Below the pieces are notes generated by a model. That model made no database searches and was not told the DNA's origin. It saw only the letters and a program-made list of their open reading frames with translations. From the NCBI GenBank assembly GCA_963575745.1, contig CAUYUJ010000747.1, forward strand, positions 507,540 through 571,539: a stretch of 64,000 bases of DNA. The letters run 5' to 3'. The stretch comes from Prorocentrum cordatum (lineage: Eukaryota > Sar > Dinophyceae > Prorocentrales > Prorocentraceae). Positions 11,046 to 22,068 of the stretch are shown here, in pieces; position 1 is the stretch's first letter; each line of letters opens with the position of its first letter. The position numbers and the translations under genes were made by a program.

Positions 11046-12235
11046 CTGCGCATTGCGGCGTCGGTGTCGGGCCGCGGAGCGCGCCGCGTTGGGGGCGCCC
11101 GGACAGCCCGCGCGCGCCGTTCGCCGGGGATTGGCGTAAACCAGAAATCGGGAGGAGACAGCCAAGAAGCCATCCGAACGGGGAAGGCGCGGGGACTGTT
11201 GGCCACGGGATGTTGCGAGTGGCCGTCGCGTGGGCCATGTGCGCATCGCCTGTTCTGCGCGCGGGACTCGCGGCGTTGGCAGACGACGTGGACGCGTTGG
11301 GGCGCTTTGAGAATAAGTGCGCCCACGTTGCCACAGCGAAGATGCGTCGAGGACGGTGGCGCAGGGGCGCTCTCAGAAATTTTGAACGACGTTGCGCGAA
11401 TCACGAGGTCTCTGGGGAGAGCATGGGGGTTCCAGATGCGAGACAGAACGTGTGGGCCGTCGAAGCATGGTTGCGTTGCCACCAGACGTACGTCTGGGTG
11501 TACGAGGCGCAAGGTATGGCACACGTCATGCAAAGGACTCCGCTCGTAAAATGGCCGTTGGGCGATGTCGGGGGGAGTTGCGTCGGCGCTGCCGTTTGGT
11601 TTGCGGAGGGCCACTTGGTGCGCGTAGCTCAAGGGTGGCACAGCCTGTGCGGCGTGGAGGGAGCGCGCGGGCATGCTCCGTGGCTGCGGGCGGCTGCCGG
11701 TGGTCGCGGTGTCGGGGAGCCGCCGGCAGTAAGCAGGGGCGCAAATGCGAGTGCTGGGCGATGTCGTGACGGTAGCCCTGTCATCGTGGGTGACGCGCCG
11801 TGTTCTTCCGAGAAAGCGCGGGCACTGGCAAACCGTCGGTATCGAAAGATGACCGCGAGCGGGCAAGGGGGCGCTTGTGGCATTCATGCGCTGTTCGGCA
11901 CGGCCAGTCATCAGGGGCTCCGGCACGCGAATCCGAGAGTTTTTTTGCGAATGACGCTAGGCGAGAAGGCAGAGGAAGCGCGGCAAAACTGTGGCGACGC
12001 TCCGGCGCTGGAGGATCTGATGAACTCGGCGTGGAAGCACGCGATCAAGCCGCAGGCCGAACAGGAAGTGGGGCTGAACAGTCGGAATCTGGGCATGCTG
12101 CCGGAGGAAAGGAGACTTTGGGAGATTATAAAGGGAGAGGGGCGTGTCTTGAATGCCTGCGTGCTCGCCGTGGAGCAAGAGAGAGCCCGCTGGTCGGCGT
12201 TCGAGATGAAACGTGGCGAGGTGGCAAGTGCCTGA
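10805..12235 (+). pseudogene. OTU-type cysteine protease region, catalytic-Cys half
   Basis: This 476-residue frame begins inside the 51-bp repeats, and no ATG is clearly the true start. Near residues 349-366 it contains MTASGQGGACGIHALFGTAS; the GxxxCGIHALFG pattern resembles the nucleophile box of OTU-family and related papain-like proteases (Cys codon 11876-11878). A matching His-containing strand appears only in the next frame (12256 onward), so the protease is split. OTU domains cleave ubiquitin-like chains in cells and occur as accessory domains in some Helitrons; the role here is inferred. The N-terminal part is Arg/Ala-rich and unrecognised. Confidence 0.5.
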
Positions 12236-12255
12236 GAGGCTTATGCGAGAGTGAT

Positions 12256-14826
12256 ATGACAGATCATTTCCTGCGCCCGCTGCTGGCCCACATGGGCATT
12301 CTGGGGGACTACGAGTGTAGGGGGGGCGACGGGCGTTGGAAGATCGACGTCGTTGGCGCAGACACAGATGCCGGGCAGCATTACCGCCGCGGAATCGTAG
12401 AGCATTGCGGCACGAACAACTTGGACGCTTTTCTGGCGCATGTCGATAACGCGGCGGGGGATCTGCAGGGAGCGGACGTAGATGGAGCATTCGAGGCTGG
12501 AGTTGGGGTTTTTGTAGAGTTGGTGCAGGGCGCCCGCTTGCGGGCGCCCGCCGTCGACGCAGGGGGGTCTGCGTTGGTGCGCGAGCCTTTCGAGGATTTC
12601 TTGGCGCTTATGCACCCCTGTAATTTGGAGGCCTTCTGTTCAGATGGGTATTACTTGAGTGACTTAGAACTGTTGTTAGCGTGCGCGTGCGCGCGTTTGA
12701 ACGCTGTAATTGTGCGGGGGGTTCGGGAAGAGCGCGGGCTTCGACGCGCAGCATTCCAGCTGCGCAAATATGTCTTGCCTGCAGGCCGCTCGGCGGCGAT
12801 CACTCTCATCAGCATTAACGCGGGACTTGGAGGAAGCGCTGTGCGTGGGCATTACGAGCGTTTGGAATGCTTGTCGGGAGGCTTGCCGCCGCGGCCAGTT
12901 CCGCCGGCTCTGCGTGCCAATGCGGACGCCGACGCAACCCAGAGAGGACTGCCTCATGAATCTGGAAGCGTGGAGAACATCCTTGAGACGGTGCTCATGA
13001 GGAAGGGGGCATCGAGCACCACGCGCGGCGCCGGGGAGAAGGGCACGGGCGCGCCCGGAGGCCGAATGTCGGGCGAATGTGCGCTGGGACCTCCAAGGGG
13101 AACGCCGTCTCCACCGAGCGCGGAAGTGGGGGGAGTCGCGGGCCCCGGGCGAGGCGGCGGCAGCGTGCGCACTGGCGGGGCGACTACGCGTACTGGGAAG
13201 AAGGCGCTGATGGCTGCGCGGAGCGGCAGGGGATGCAGCGATGGGGCAGGGCGCGGCGGTCAGTGCGCAGGAGGCGGTGTCAATGTGGCAGCTGCCGACG
13301 TGAGCGACGCAGGAGTGGGCGCGCGCAGAGAGATGGCGGCGGCGTCTGCACGCGGGGCCGGTCTGTCTCCGACTGTGGATGGCGGTGTCCGGGATGGAAG
13401 GAGGGGTGAGCAGCGAACGGCTTTGGACCAGGCTGGCGGCGGCCAGAGAAGGGGCAGGGAAGGCCGCGAGAGCGCGACGGCGGCCCCGTGCACGGCGTCC
13501 ACCGCGAAAGCGAACGCGCAGGGACCAATTACGGAGGGCGTGGCCGCCAGGCCAGGACGTGAGCGAGCACTGCGTATCCTTCCGGGTGATCTCCTCGCAC
13601 CGGTGGGCGTCATCCGAGAGGCTGATGGGCGTGCATTGCGCCTCCTGCGCAGTGCGTGTGAAGAGCCGGAAGTGCGGGAGATTCCGGGGTTGGATTTCGC
13701 GCCCCAAGAGCTGCGCGCGCATCTTTGGAGGGCGTGGGGGGAGAAGGCGCCGTTGCTGCGGGCCATGAAGGAGAAGTGGGTTCGTATGTGGCGGGGGTGG
13801 AGTGTAGCGCGGAGAGAGCTGCTGGGCGCTCACGGCGCGGAGGATCGGCGCCGCGTGGTGGAGGGCCGCGTGGTGAAATTCATGGAGTTTTTGATGGGGG
13901 CGTTGGTATTCGAGGCGAAGACCGACGATGAGCGAGCCGAAGACATGGCTGGATCAGGCCGCCGCGTTGGTTGCGGTCTGGGACACGGAGGTGGCGCGTC
14001 CCTGGCGGCCTGTATCTTTCAGCTCTTGGCCCGTCGGGGATGGTGCAGTCAGGCTTTGGCGTCAGAGGAGGGGCGCCGTGTCGCGTGCGATGCGTGCGTG
14101 GATCATATGTGGAACGTCGGAGATGCATGGTTGTCGTTGGGGTCGCACGAGGGTGAGCTCCGACACGGCATCCACGCCGGCGAGATCATGAGATTCGCGT
14201 TGGCACGGTGCCGGGCGGCTGGGGTAGCGCTGCCTGAGGAGATCATTGTGCGCGCGTGCTCCCGCTTCGACGGGCTCCTGGTTGCGCGCGAACAGGGAGT
14301 TTCCATTTCGTATGCCCGCGCAGAGCTCGAGGGAGAAAGGCCTGCTCTCGGTGCGTGGCCGTGCGTCGAGCAACTGCGCGCTGAAGGCGAGGTTGTCGTG
14401 TTTGAGGTATACAACCACACGGGGGCGAACAGTGCAGCCGCGACGTACAAACCAGCATGGCAAAGCGCCGGGATGGAGTCGACGGCGGTCGCGCCTGGGG
14501 CGAGGGGTTCCAGGTCTCGAAACGCTAGCGCGGGCAGTGTCCAGCAGACCGAGGGCATCTATGCTGACACCAGGGCGAAGCGCCCGCGGATTACAGGGAA
14601 GACGAAGGACCGTGGCGCCTCAGCGCCGGGAGTCGGCGACCACTTCGACTCGGGCGACACGCCGATGGCATCGCGCGCCGCGACGGGCACCGGCGCGGCG
14701 CGGGAAGATGACGGCGAGGGACATGGAGACGCACCAGGCCATGTGCATCGGATCCGCGCTGCGAAAATGTCGGACGACCCGCGACGGAAAAGGGAAGCAG
14801 TCAGTTTTGGAAAGGGTCGCAACTGA
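12256..14826 (+). pseudogene. OTU-like protease His half and long linker region
   Basis: The frame is open from 11800; the first natural ATG that continues the OTU-like region is at 12256. Early on it has LLLACACARLNAVIVRG followed by ITLISINAGLGGSAVRGHYERL, fitting the OTU pattern of a helix, a strand, and HY as the catalytic His (codon 12850-12852). The middle is Gly/Ala/Arg-rich and unrecognised. The C-terminal third (about 13600-14450) has ordinary globular composition, with Trp- and Cys-containing segments such as VACDACVDHMWNVGDAWLSL. The frame differs from both the upstream Cys half and the downstream DUF6570-like region, so indels separate them. Confidence 0.5.
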
Positions 14827-16303
14827 GCACTTGAAAGATGCACCCACGTTGCCCGCCGTCTCGGCGAATGGGCATGCCTTGGGTGACGGAGTCCCAGAAC
14901 GTGTCGGAGCAGTAGGATTGCCGAGGAAGCACTGCGCTTTCAGACGCTGGAGGCAGGACGGGTGGAAGCCTTGTCGGAGGCACGGAGATACGGAGGCAGA
15001 CCTTTGCGCGCACCTGCTGCAGGAGCATCGGGCGGAGCTCGAGGACATCGCAACGTCGCTGGTTTGCGTTTCTGCCGAAGACGAAAAGAGTGACGAGTTG
15101 CGGTACCTGTCTGCGTGCAACGAGGTTGTGGCATGGAAGGTGCGTCAGGGAGCTCCTCTCGCCGCTCTTGCCGTTGATCGGCGATGTCTCCGCGCATATG
15201 CAGAAGCGCTGGGGGAGGAGGCAGTATGTTCTCTTGTGCGCATGGTGTGTGCGCGGAAGTTTCCTCACGTGGACGGGCGCCGGGGGAATCCAATTGCTTG
15301 GCAGAAGGTGTCGCCGAATTTGGATGGCATCTTCGGACTGCCTGGCGCGTTCGTCAAGAAGCATCTGTCCGTGGACAGTTATGTGGAGCGGTACGGTCAG
15401 GTCGGAGGCGACGTGCACCTGCGGGATCACGCGGAGGAGTTCGAAGACTGGCAAGCAACGGTCGCGTCGGTGGATGGGCCCGTGCAGGTATTGTGTTGTC
15501 CCGAAGACCTGCGCTGCAGCGCGGAATCCTGGCGCGAAGGGAATGAGGTGTGCGATCGTTGCGGCGCGCCGCTGTGCGAGGAATGCCGAACGGGTATGTC
15601 TGGGCCGAGAGGAGATGCGGTCGTGCCCCCTGCGGCTCTCGCTAATGACATGATGACGTTTTACTCGCCGGAAGAGCTATTCGCAGGAAAGGTAACCGTG
15701 TTGGAAATGATTTGTGCGTCCGTGTGCGTGACCTCGATGGTGTGTTTCACCCTGGAGAAACGGCATCGGAACGAGCGGTCTTTTGACGTGGAGGCGGGGA
15801 ACAACGCGCGTCGGATGGCTGCTCGCGGGAACGCGACGTCCTTCCCGATGCCGTGGACGGACATGTTCGCGCAGCTGACCGCCTTGGAGGAAGGGGCGTC
15901 GAAGGCAAGGCCGCCGTCGGTCCCGCGGACAGGCGCCGAACTGGCAGACATAGTGTCGGTGATATTGAAGTCCGGAGGCGACGACGATGCGGCAACGAGC
16001 ATGGCAGAGTTCGTACATCAGGCGTTGGTCCGGCGGGAAGTGGTCGTGAGGCTGATCGAGGGGGCGAAGATGCGTGGGCACCGAGCATACCAGCACGTGT
16101 GCATTGCAGAAGTGCGGAAGAATGCTGCGGAGCTTCCTGAACATGATGTACCGCCCGAGATCATGCACTCGGTGCCTCTAGACGACGCGCTGGACAAGAT
16201 GCAGATGCAGAAAGCAGCGACGCCGGTTCCGTGCCCGGACGGGTTGAAGGAAGCAGCGGAGATCCTGGAAGCGACGAAAGGAAACGCCGTGGTCCTCGAG
16301 TAG
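14826..16303 (+). pseudogene. Helitron DUF6570-like Cys-rich region
   Basis: The frame is open from 14246, but its first 190 codons appear to shadow the previous ORF; homology-like sequence begins about 14820. Features are a CRRHGDTEADLCAHLLQEH zinc-finger-like segment, then VLCCPEDLRCSAES, EVCDRCGAPLCEECR, ALANDMMTFYSPEELF, VTVLEMICASVCVTSM and ARGNATSFPMPWTDMF. This order matches the DUF6570-type region that precedes the Rep domain in large Helitrons. A TAG at 16301-16303 interrupts it, but the same frame continues without an indel into the Rep region. The product would act with Rep in transposition; its molecular role is unknown. Confidence 0.6.
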
Positions 16304-18112
16304 AGCAGCTTCGACGACGGGGATGTCAATGCCCAACGCGTGGAAGCCTTACGAAGTTTTGTACACAGGGTGTCGCCAGAATGCGAGCAATATGGACTCA
16401 GCGAGCGCACGGAGGACAGCGAGTGCGAGTCGGAGCATGAAGGTCCCCGAGCGAAGCCCGCGCGCGCAGGCGGACGAGAAGCGGGGCCCGACCTCGTGCC
16501 GGCGAAGGAGAGGGAAGAGGTGCGATTGTTGACAGAGGCGCTGGAGATGAACGAACGCGTTGATCGCTTGCGGGTATGTACGGGGAACGCAATGATGGAT
16601 CAATTCGAACCGTGGTATTTCGGCGTGGCGTTTGCTTTCATTTTCAAGTATTGTACAGGCATGCCCGACGTGCCAGCTTTCTTGAAGCGTCCGCGGTATC
16701 GGCGTTCTGAAGAGGCCCCGCGGGTGGAGCTGCCGCTGTGGGTTCGCATCGTGAGTCGTCGCGTAGAAAGCCAGTTGTCGCGCGATTGGCATTTCGGGTT
16801 CGTGTCGTGGAACTTGGTATTTCGTTCGGCGGTGGACCTGAGCAGGACGTGGTTTACGTACGTATCCGCGAACCCGAAGGACGTGGACGCGCAAATCACA
16901 CCCGATGAGATCAGTGAAGGGGCGAAGCAGATCTACCGTGCATTTGCGGGGAAATGCCAGGACGTGAACGGTCAGAAGCAGAAGGTCATGGGAGACATGG
17001 CGAAAGTGCGCTACGTCCGGGGACTCGGCAGAGCTGCCCACAAGTTGCTCGCGAACATCGAGCGCGCGTCTCGGCGGCTACCAGGGACACAGGAAACGCG
17101 ACGGGTCATGCGGTTCGAAACCAACGCGCTCCGCGTTCGGTACGGCGTGCCGATTTTTGTGACCTTCTCTCCCGACGAAGGGCACCATCTCATCATGGTG
17201 CGGTGGTCGCGCACGCGACGTCGTGATCCCGCCCACAAGGCGGAGAGCGACGCAGCTGCGTCACGGGCAGGTGGTAGTCGGGAGTGGCCGCAGGTCGCTC
17301 CAGAGACTGACGATGTGCGCCTGGAACTACCGCTGGCGGCGATCTTGTCGCAAGTGCCTACGTGGGCGGAGCGCAGGAAGATACTCGCTCGGGATCCACT
17401 GGCGAGCGTGGACGGCTTCCGTGTGATTGTGGACGCGACGATGCGGCATCTTTTCGGAATGCGCGCGTGTCCGAGCTGCCCGGGATGCAACCATAGTGAG
17501 CGAATGCTGCCGCGCCAGGACTTGTTCGGCAGCAACGCCGCGCCGGAAGGCGGGGTGTTCGGCAGGGTGGACGCGTGCTATGTCTCCATCGAAGCGCAAA
17601 AGTCGACGGGCGCTCTCCATGCGAACTGTCAGGTGTTCGTGCAGTGTCTGCGCCAGCACGCGCCGCTGGACAAAATCTTCGAACTCGTCCGGAACAATGC
17701 GGACGGATGGGGGCGGGCGTTCGTAAAAGAGTCGTTGGAGTACAAGCGCCGGGTTTGCCGACAGGAGTACTCAGCGCGCGTCGCCCCAGACGGTCTTCAG
17801 AAGAATCTGGCAGAAGCGGAGGCCGCGTGGCCAGAATACAAGACTGAGTGTGGGCTGGTGCGCCGTCCGACGTATCAGACGCGCAGTGCGGGGCAGGGGG
17901 CCACGAAGCTGGAAGAGGCGGAGGAAGCGTGCGCGTGGGAGAGGAGGTACCTCGACGGGGATGTGCAATACCTTCAAGAGCGGAAGCAGCACCACGTGCA
18001 TCTGGAGAACCCGGAGACGGGGGAGAGGGTGCCCTTGCCAGCGTGTCGTCGCAAGGACAACCCGAAGCTCTGCAAGGCCGGACGACGCAGCTCATCGACC
18101 ATCCGGTTGTGA
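16304..18112 (+). pseudogene. Helitron Rep (Helitron_like_N) with degenerate HUH motif
   Basis: This continues the previous frame after a TAG. RYGVPIFVTFSPDEGHHLIM is typical of the Helitron_like_N start, and GVFGRVDACYVSIEAQKSTG followed by ALHANCQVFVQCLRQH is the expected HUH block. HUH endonucleases use two His residues to bind the metal that nicks DNA; here the motif reads H-A-N (codons 17618-17626), so the second His is lost. Downstream HVHLENPETGERVPLPACRRKDNPKLCK fits the Cys-containing segment of these Reps. After about 18075 the homology moves to another frame and this ORF ends at 18112. It is therefore probably inactive both by substitution and by frameshift. Confidence 0.7.
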
Positions 18113-19323
18113 TCTGCCCAGGGCTGGCGACGCAGCTGGATATGCCGAAGGCAGGGAGGCGGAACCGCGCCGGGAGTTTGCATGGGCCCATGAACCATGA
18201 GAGTCTGAATGGGACACACCCATGTATGCTGGCCGCGCAGCGTTTCAATTCGGACGTGCAGCTGCCGTACAGGTTGCCGATCACAAGCGAGAGCTGCACG
18301 TGCGGCAAAGGGTGTGCGGAGAAGCAGAACGACGCAGCCATCATCAAGGTGGTCCAGATGGCTCAGGACGCCCAGGCAGGGTATGCTTGCGATTACTGCA
18401 CGAAGCGGCAGCCCATGGCATTCCATGAAGTCCGGGAGTGCTCCAATGGCATCGAGAAGCTGAGCCGACAGCTGCGCGGGGAGAATGCGAACTACGTCGG
18501 TGAGCGGATGACGACGCGCATTATGAGCGACGCCTACGGGAAGGGCATCGTTCGCGGCCAGGTGGAGTGTGCGAATCTTCGAGCGTATTCCATGGATCAC
18601 GATGTGACGTTGGCAGAGTCGATCAAGACTTGTGAGACGACCAGTTTCTACGGACGCGAGTACGTCGAGACGGTTGAGAGGATGTCCGACGGCACAACAG
18701 GAGGGCGCAGAGCGCAGTTCGCGGAGGTGGATATGCGAAACCCGAGGCGCCGGAAAGTCACTATCAGGGATGTGGCCATGTTGTACGGACTGCGCCCGAG
18801 GCGGGACGGCCTGTGGCATTTGTCGCCGTACGAATTCGCTACGTATTGGAGGCCCGTGCTCGTGGCGTACCCTACCAGTATGAGGGGCGCCGAAGCCGAT
18901 CGGGGCAGGCACCGCGCGTTCTTGACAGCGGAAGGGAAGCAGAAAGTGAAGGAGTGGGGTCGGAATCAGGGGCAGGCGGCAGAGCTTGTGCCTGGGGTGG
19001 ACTACATGGTGAAGGGCGACGCAGGAAAATATTGGGTTGCCTTTCCAGACACTGACGGATGCCGGCATCTGCGGCACACGTGGGTTCTTGTCAGGAACAA
19101 GAGGCCTTTGGCGCCAACCTTTTTCGGGGCTCCGGTGCCTCGCAGTCGAAAAGGGGAAGCTGAGCGATCCGCGCGGATAGTCATGTCCTACTTCCACCCG
19201 TGGACGCTGCGACAGTCAGAGGCAGACGATCACGTGGTGTTCGCAGGCGCACTGCGGCGGGGCTCGAAAACATGGGTGGGCGCCATGGTGTCATGGTTGG
19301 ACGGCGGAGTGCAGTCGGAATAG
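18076..19323 (+). pseudogene. Helitron Rep C-terminal region with paired tyrosines
   Basis: The frame is open from 17848 but is only protein-like from about 18076. It contains TQLIDHPVVICPGLA, LNGTHPCMLAAQRFNSDVQL and PYRLPITSESC, then QDAQAGYACDYCTKR. The two Tyr (codons 18382-18384 and 18394-18396), three residues apart, fit the Y2 catalytic motif of Helitron Reps, where one Tyr attacks DNA and stays covalently linked to the 5' end. The remainder includes a Trp/Tyr-rich block (DGLWHLSPYEFATYWRPV) typical of the region between Rep and helicase. It ends at a TAG at 19321; the same frame continues beyond. Confidence 0.65.
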
Positions 19324-20769
19324 GCTGCGCGGTACGTGGGCAATTTCCTCAGCGTGTATCGCGTGCGCCCGAGGGATGCGGAGCAGGAGGACGCGCGGAG
19401 TGATGGGGACGTGAGCGACGAGGAGTTGGAGGTTGGATTCGATCAGCTGGACGAGGCTCTGAAGTCACGCGTCGGTGGTCTGAAGCGGGAAGACGGCGAA
19501 GGTGACAGCAGTAGTGGAGAAGAAGAGGGTGGGCCGGAGGGTGGTCTTGGTGGATGTTTCCAGTGCCAGAACTCGAAAGCAGGCATGGCCGTGGCCCAGT
19601 AAGTGCGGGGTCAGCGCCCGAGTGAAAAGTCGCTCAGTGAGGTCCGGAGCGCGTGGCCGAGAGCGGTCAGCTGTGATCTGGAAGCCGCGCAGGCCGCAGC
19701 AAGGGCGTCGCGCAACAAGGAGAAATCAATGGCCGACAGAGTGGCGGCGGAAGAAGGAAGTGGGAAGGTAAAGGCGCAGGCCGGAGCGACATCAGGCCAG
19801 GTGGCAGAGTGGCTCAGGAAGCCGGAGTTCAGGACTGACAAAGACACAGGTCGGCGCGTTGTCATCGCGAAGCAGTTCGAAATGGCGAAGCAGGTGGCAG
19901 AGAGGGCGATGCAAGAGCTGGACGGGGAGGCGCGAGGGGGGACGGGCATGGGTGACCCGCTGCGTTGGTGCATGCACGGAGGGCCCGGCACAGGGAAATC
20001 ACACGTGCTGCGCATTCTGCGGAAGGAGCTGTTCGAAGACATCATGAAATGGGAGATTGGCGTCCATTTTCAAATCACGGCCTTCCAGGCAGTTATGGCG
20101 CAGCTGCTCGGTGGAGACACCATGCATCACGCCTGCGGCATTCCCGCCGTGAAACGTGGCGACGAGAGAGGGGAAGATGTGAAATCTCAGTGCGATACAG
20201 CGAAACGAGTCCTGCAGCGGAGGTGGTTGTTCATCGACGAGATCAGCATGGTGAGCGCCCGGCTGCTCGCCGAAGTAGACCAGAAGCTTCGCAGCGTCAT
20301 TCGGGACGTGGGCACCCAGAAGTGCGGGGAAGATGGAGCGCCGCGGCCCTTCGGCGGCTTGAACGTCGTGCTGGGCGGAGATTTTTGGCAGCTGGCGCCT
20401 CCGGGCGGAGGGTTCCTCGCAGACGTGCCAACTGAGCGCGTCGCGGAGGCTCGGAAGTATACCTCGCTCCCGCCAGCGCTGCATGGGCAAGCTCTTCTGT
20501 GGGGGGGGGGTGGTCAGGGAGGCGTGCAGGGAGTGACGGAGCTAGTGGAGTGCGAGCGCTGCGACGATGCCTGGCTGAAATCCGTGCAGGAGGAGTTCCG
20601 CGCCGGGGCCCTCACGGAGGACACGCATGCCTTTTTGCACGGGCGTGATACTGGTGTCCCGGGCAGTTGGCTCCATGGGCAGGTTGGATGTGGGAGCGCG
20701 AGATGTCGGGCCTTGGGCGACGGCGCAGGGGTTTCGCAGAAGGCAGCCGTCGGAGCAAGCCGTCAGTGA
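19324..20769 (+). pseudogene. PIF1-type helicase, N-terminal (ATPase) half
   Basis: An acidic linker (DGDVSDEELEVGFDQLDEAL) and a TAA at 19600 precede the helicase core. Walker A reads CMHGGPGTGKSHVLRIL (about 19972-20022), Walker B reads RRWLFIDEISMVSARLL (about 20220-20270), and motif III-like sequence reads VLGGDFWQLAPPGG (about 20368-20409). These place it in the PIF1 branch of SF1B 5'-3' helicases, which unwind the strand displaced during rolling-circle transposition. A TGA at 20767-20769 ends the ORF, but the frame resumes in the next codon without an indel. No upstream ATG is needed if this was once a Rep-helicase fusion. Confidence 0.75.
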
Positions 20770-21822
20770 GCAGTGACCCCGAAGGACATTCGTAGGCAGG
20801 AATGTGGGGAGTGCAGGCATGAGCGCGAACGGCGCCGTCTCGTCATCGCCGGCGCAGATGACCCGCGCATGCGCGCGGCGAAGTTTCGGTGTGCCCCCGG
20901 AGTGTTCCCCAACAACGACGTGAAGTATGAGGTGAACAAACTCCGAGCGTCGCAGTACGCCCGACTGCACGAGAAGCCGATGGTGCACATCCCTGCGCGC
21001 GACACCCCGACGCCGGACGCGCTGCGCGAGCGGCCGGATTTGCCACAACAAAAGATGGCCTGGCTGCAGCGCCACGACAAGGGGAGCGGGGACCTGTATG
21101 GGTTTTTGCCAATCGCGGAGGGAATGCCCGTGGCCCTCACCGATCACATAGATCGCAGCGAGGACAAGTACCTGCTCCGCGGACGCGTGGGGACAGTGCA
21201 CTCGTGGGTGTGCGATGGCGACGAAAGAGCGGGTCGCGTCTCTCGGGGAGGGGAGACCAGTTTGCAGAAGACGCCGAAAGTAAGATTTGTCCTTTCCGAC
21301 GAGGGTCTCGATGATGCAGGGGGCGTAATTCCATGCAAGTGGACGATAGAGGGGCTGAAGACGCCGGGCCTGTACCCAGCGAGCCCGCAGAGGAAATATT
21401 GGTTCGTGGACAAGGGCCGGCCGTATCCGCGTCTGAAAGTGAAGCGGCGGCAGTTTCCCTTGGCACCTGCGTTTGGAGTGACCGCCCACTCAGCACAGGG
21501 CCAGACCTTCAAGCAAGGTGTCATCGTGGATCTGAGGATTGGCGGGGGCACGTCGCCGTTGTCGAGCTATGCGGCTCTGACGCGTGTGCGTCGCCGCGAG
21601 GACATGTTGACATTTCGGCCTTTCGACCGCGCGCCGTACACTCAGAAGGAGCGGAAGGGGCCCGGATTACTCTTGCAGTCGTTGCGGGGGGATCCCATGG
21701 ATTGGGATGCAATCGAGAAGGAGTTCATGCCTGCAAGGAAGTGCGCGCTGTGCGCGTCGGTGAAGTACAAGAACCAGTATGCTATCGGGCAGTGGAGCCG
21801 GGACGACGGTCTCCGTGTGTGA
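20770..21822 (+). pseudogene. PIF1-type helicase, C-terminal half
   Basis: This is the same frame as the ATPase half after the TGA at 20767. It contains VFPNNDVKYEVNKLRAS, resembling the NxxVxxxN region of PIF1 C-terminal domains, then AFGVTAHSAQGQTFKQGVIVD and SSYAALTRVRRREDML, which fit motifs V and VI (TAHxxQGxT; YxALTRxR). A first Cys-pair finger begins at the C-terminus (KCALCASVKYKNQYAIGQW). A TGA at 21820-21822 stands where the next finger would be expected to have Cys, and the frame again continues uninterrupted. Confidence 0.75.
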
Positions 21823-22068
21823 AAACTGTGCTTGGAAGGCAAAAAGAGAATTGGCGCGCCGTGGCAGTGTATGGAGTGCTATCTGTGGAAGGGTCAGGAT
21901 GCTTTCCACACGTCCCAGCGCCGCAGCTCGAAGCTGACGTCGCGGCGTTGCGTGGACTGTCCCGAGAGGCGGAAGTGTTATGTGTGCGAGGATCGCAAGT
22001 ACGAGAAAGCTTTCGCGGCGTGTCAGTGGGACAAGGCAGGGAACGCCCGATGTAAAGGTGGAGTGTGC
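21823..22068 (+). pseudogene. Cys-rich finger tail of the Helitron helicase
   Basis: This is in frame with the helicase after the TGA. It has repeated CxxC units with a spacing of about 30 residues: KLCLEGKK, WQCMECYLWKGQDAFHTSQ, RRCVDCPERRKCYVCEDRK and a last CKGGVCL. Each unit has the pattern C-x2-C, a Lys, an aromatic and a Gln, as in DNA- or RNA-binding zinc ribbons. The coding sequence then runs without a stop straight into the first 101-bp satellite unit, so the original C-terminus is lost or replaced. Confidence 0.6.

Larger units (their letters stand above)
10590..22068 (+). mobile_element. Decayed Helitron-like element with OTU protease, Rep and PIF1 helicase
   Basis: On one strand, in order, are: a 51-bp minisatellite, an OTU-type cysteine protease region, a DUF6570-like Cys-rich region, a Helitron_like_N/HUH Rep domain, a Rep C-terminal domain with the paired-Tyr motif, a PIF1-type helicase and Cys-rich fingers. 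This is the gene content of large Helitron-family rolling-circle elements; OTU proteases are known in some of them. The element carries a few frameshifts and at least five in-frame stops, so it is not autonomous as assembled. The exact ends (5' TC, 3' CTRR hairpin) could not be placed; the 3' side runs directly into the 101-bp satellite. Confidence 0.75.
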
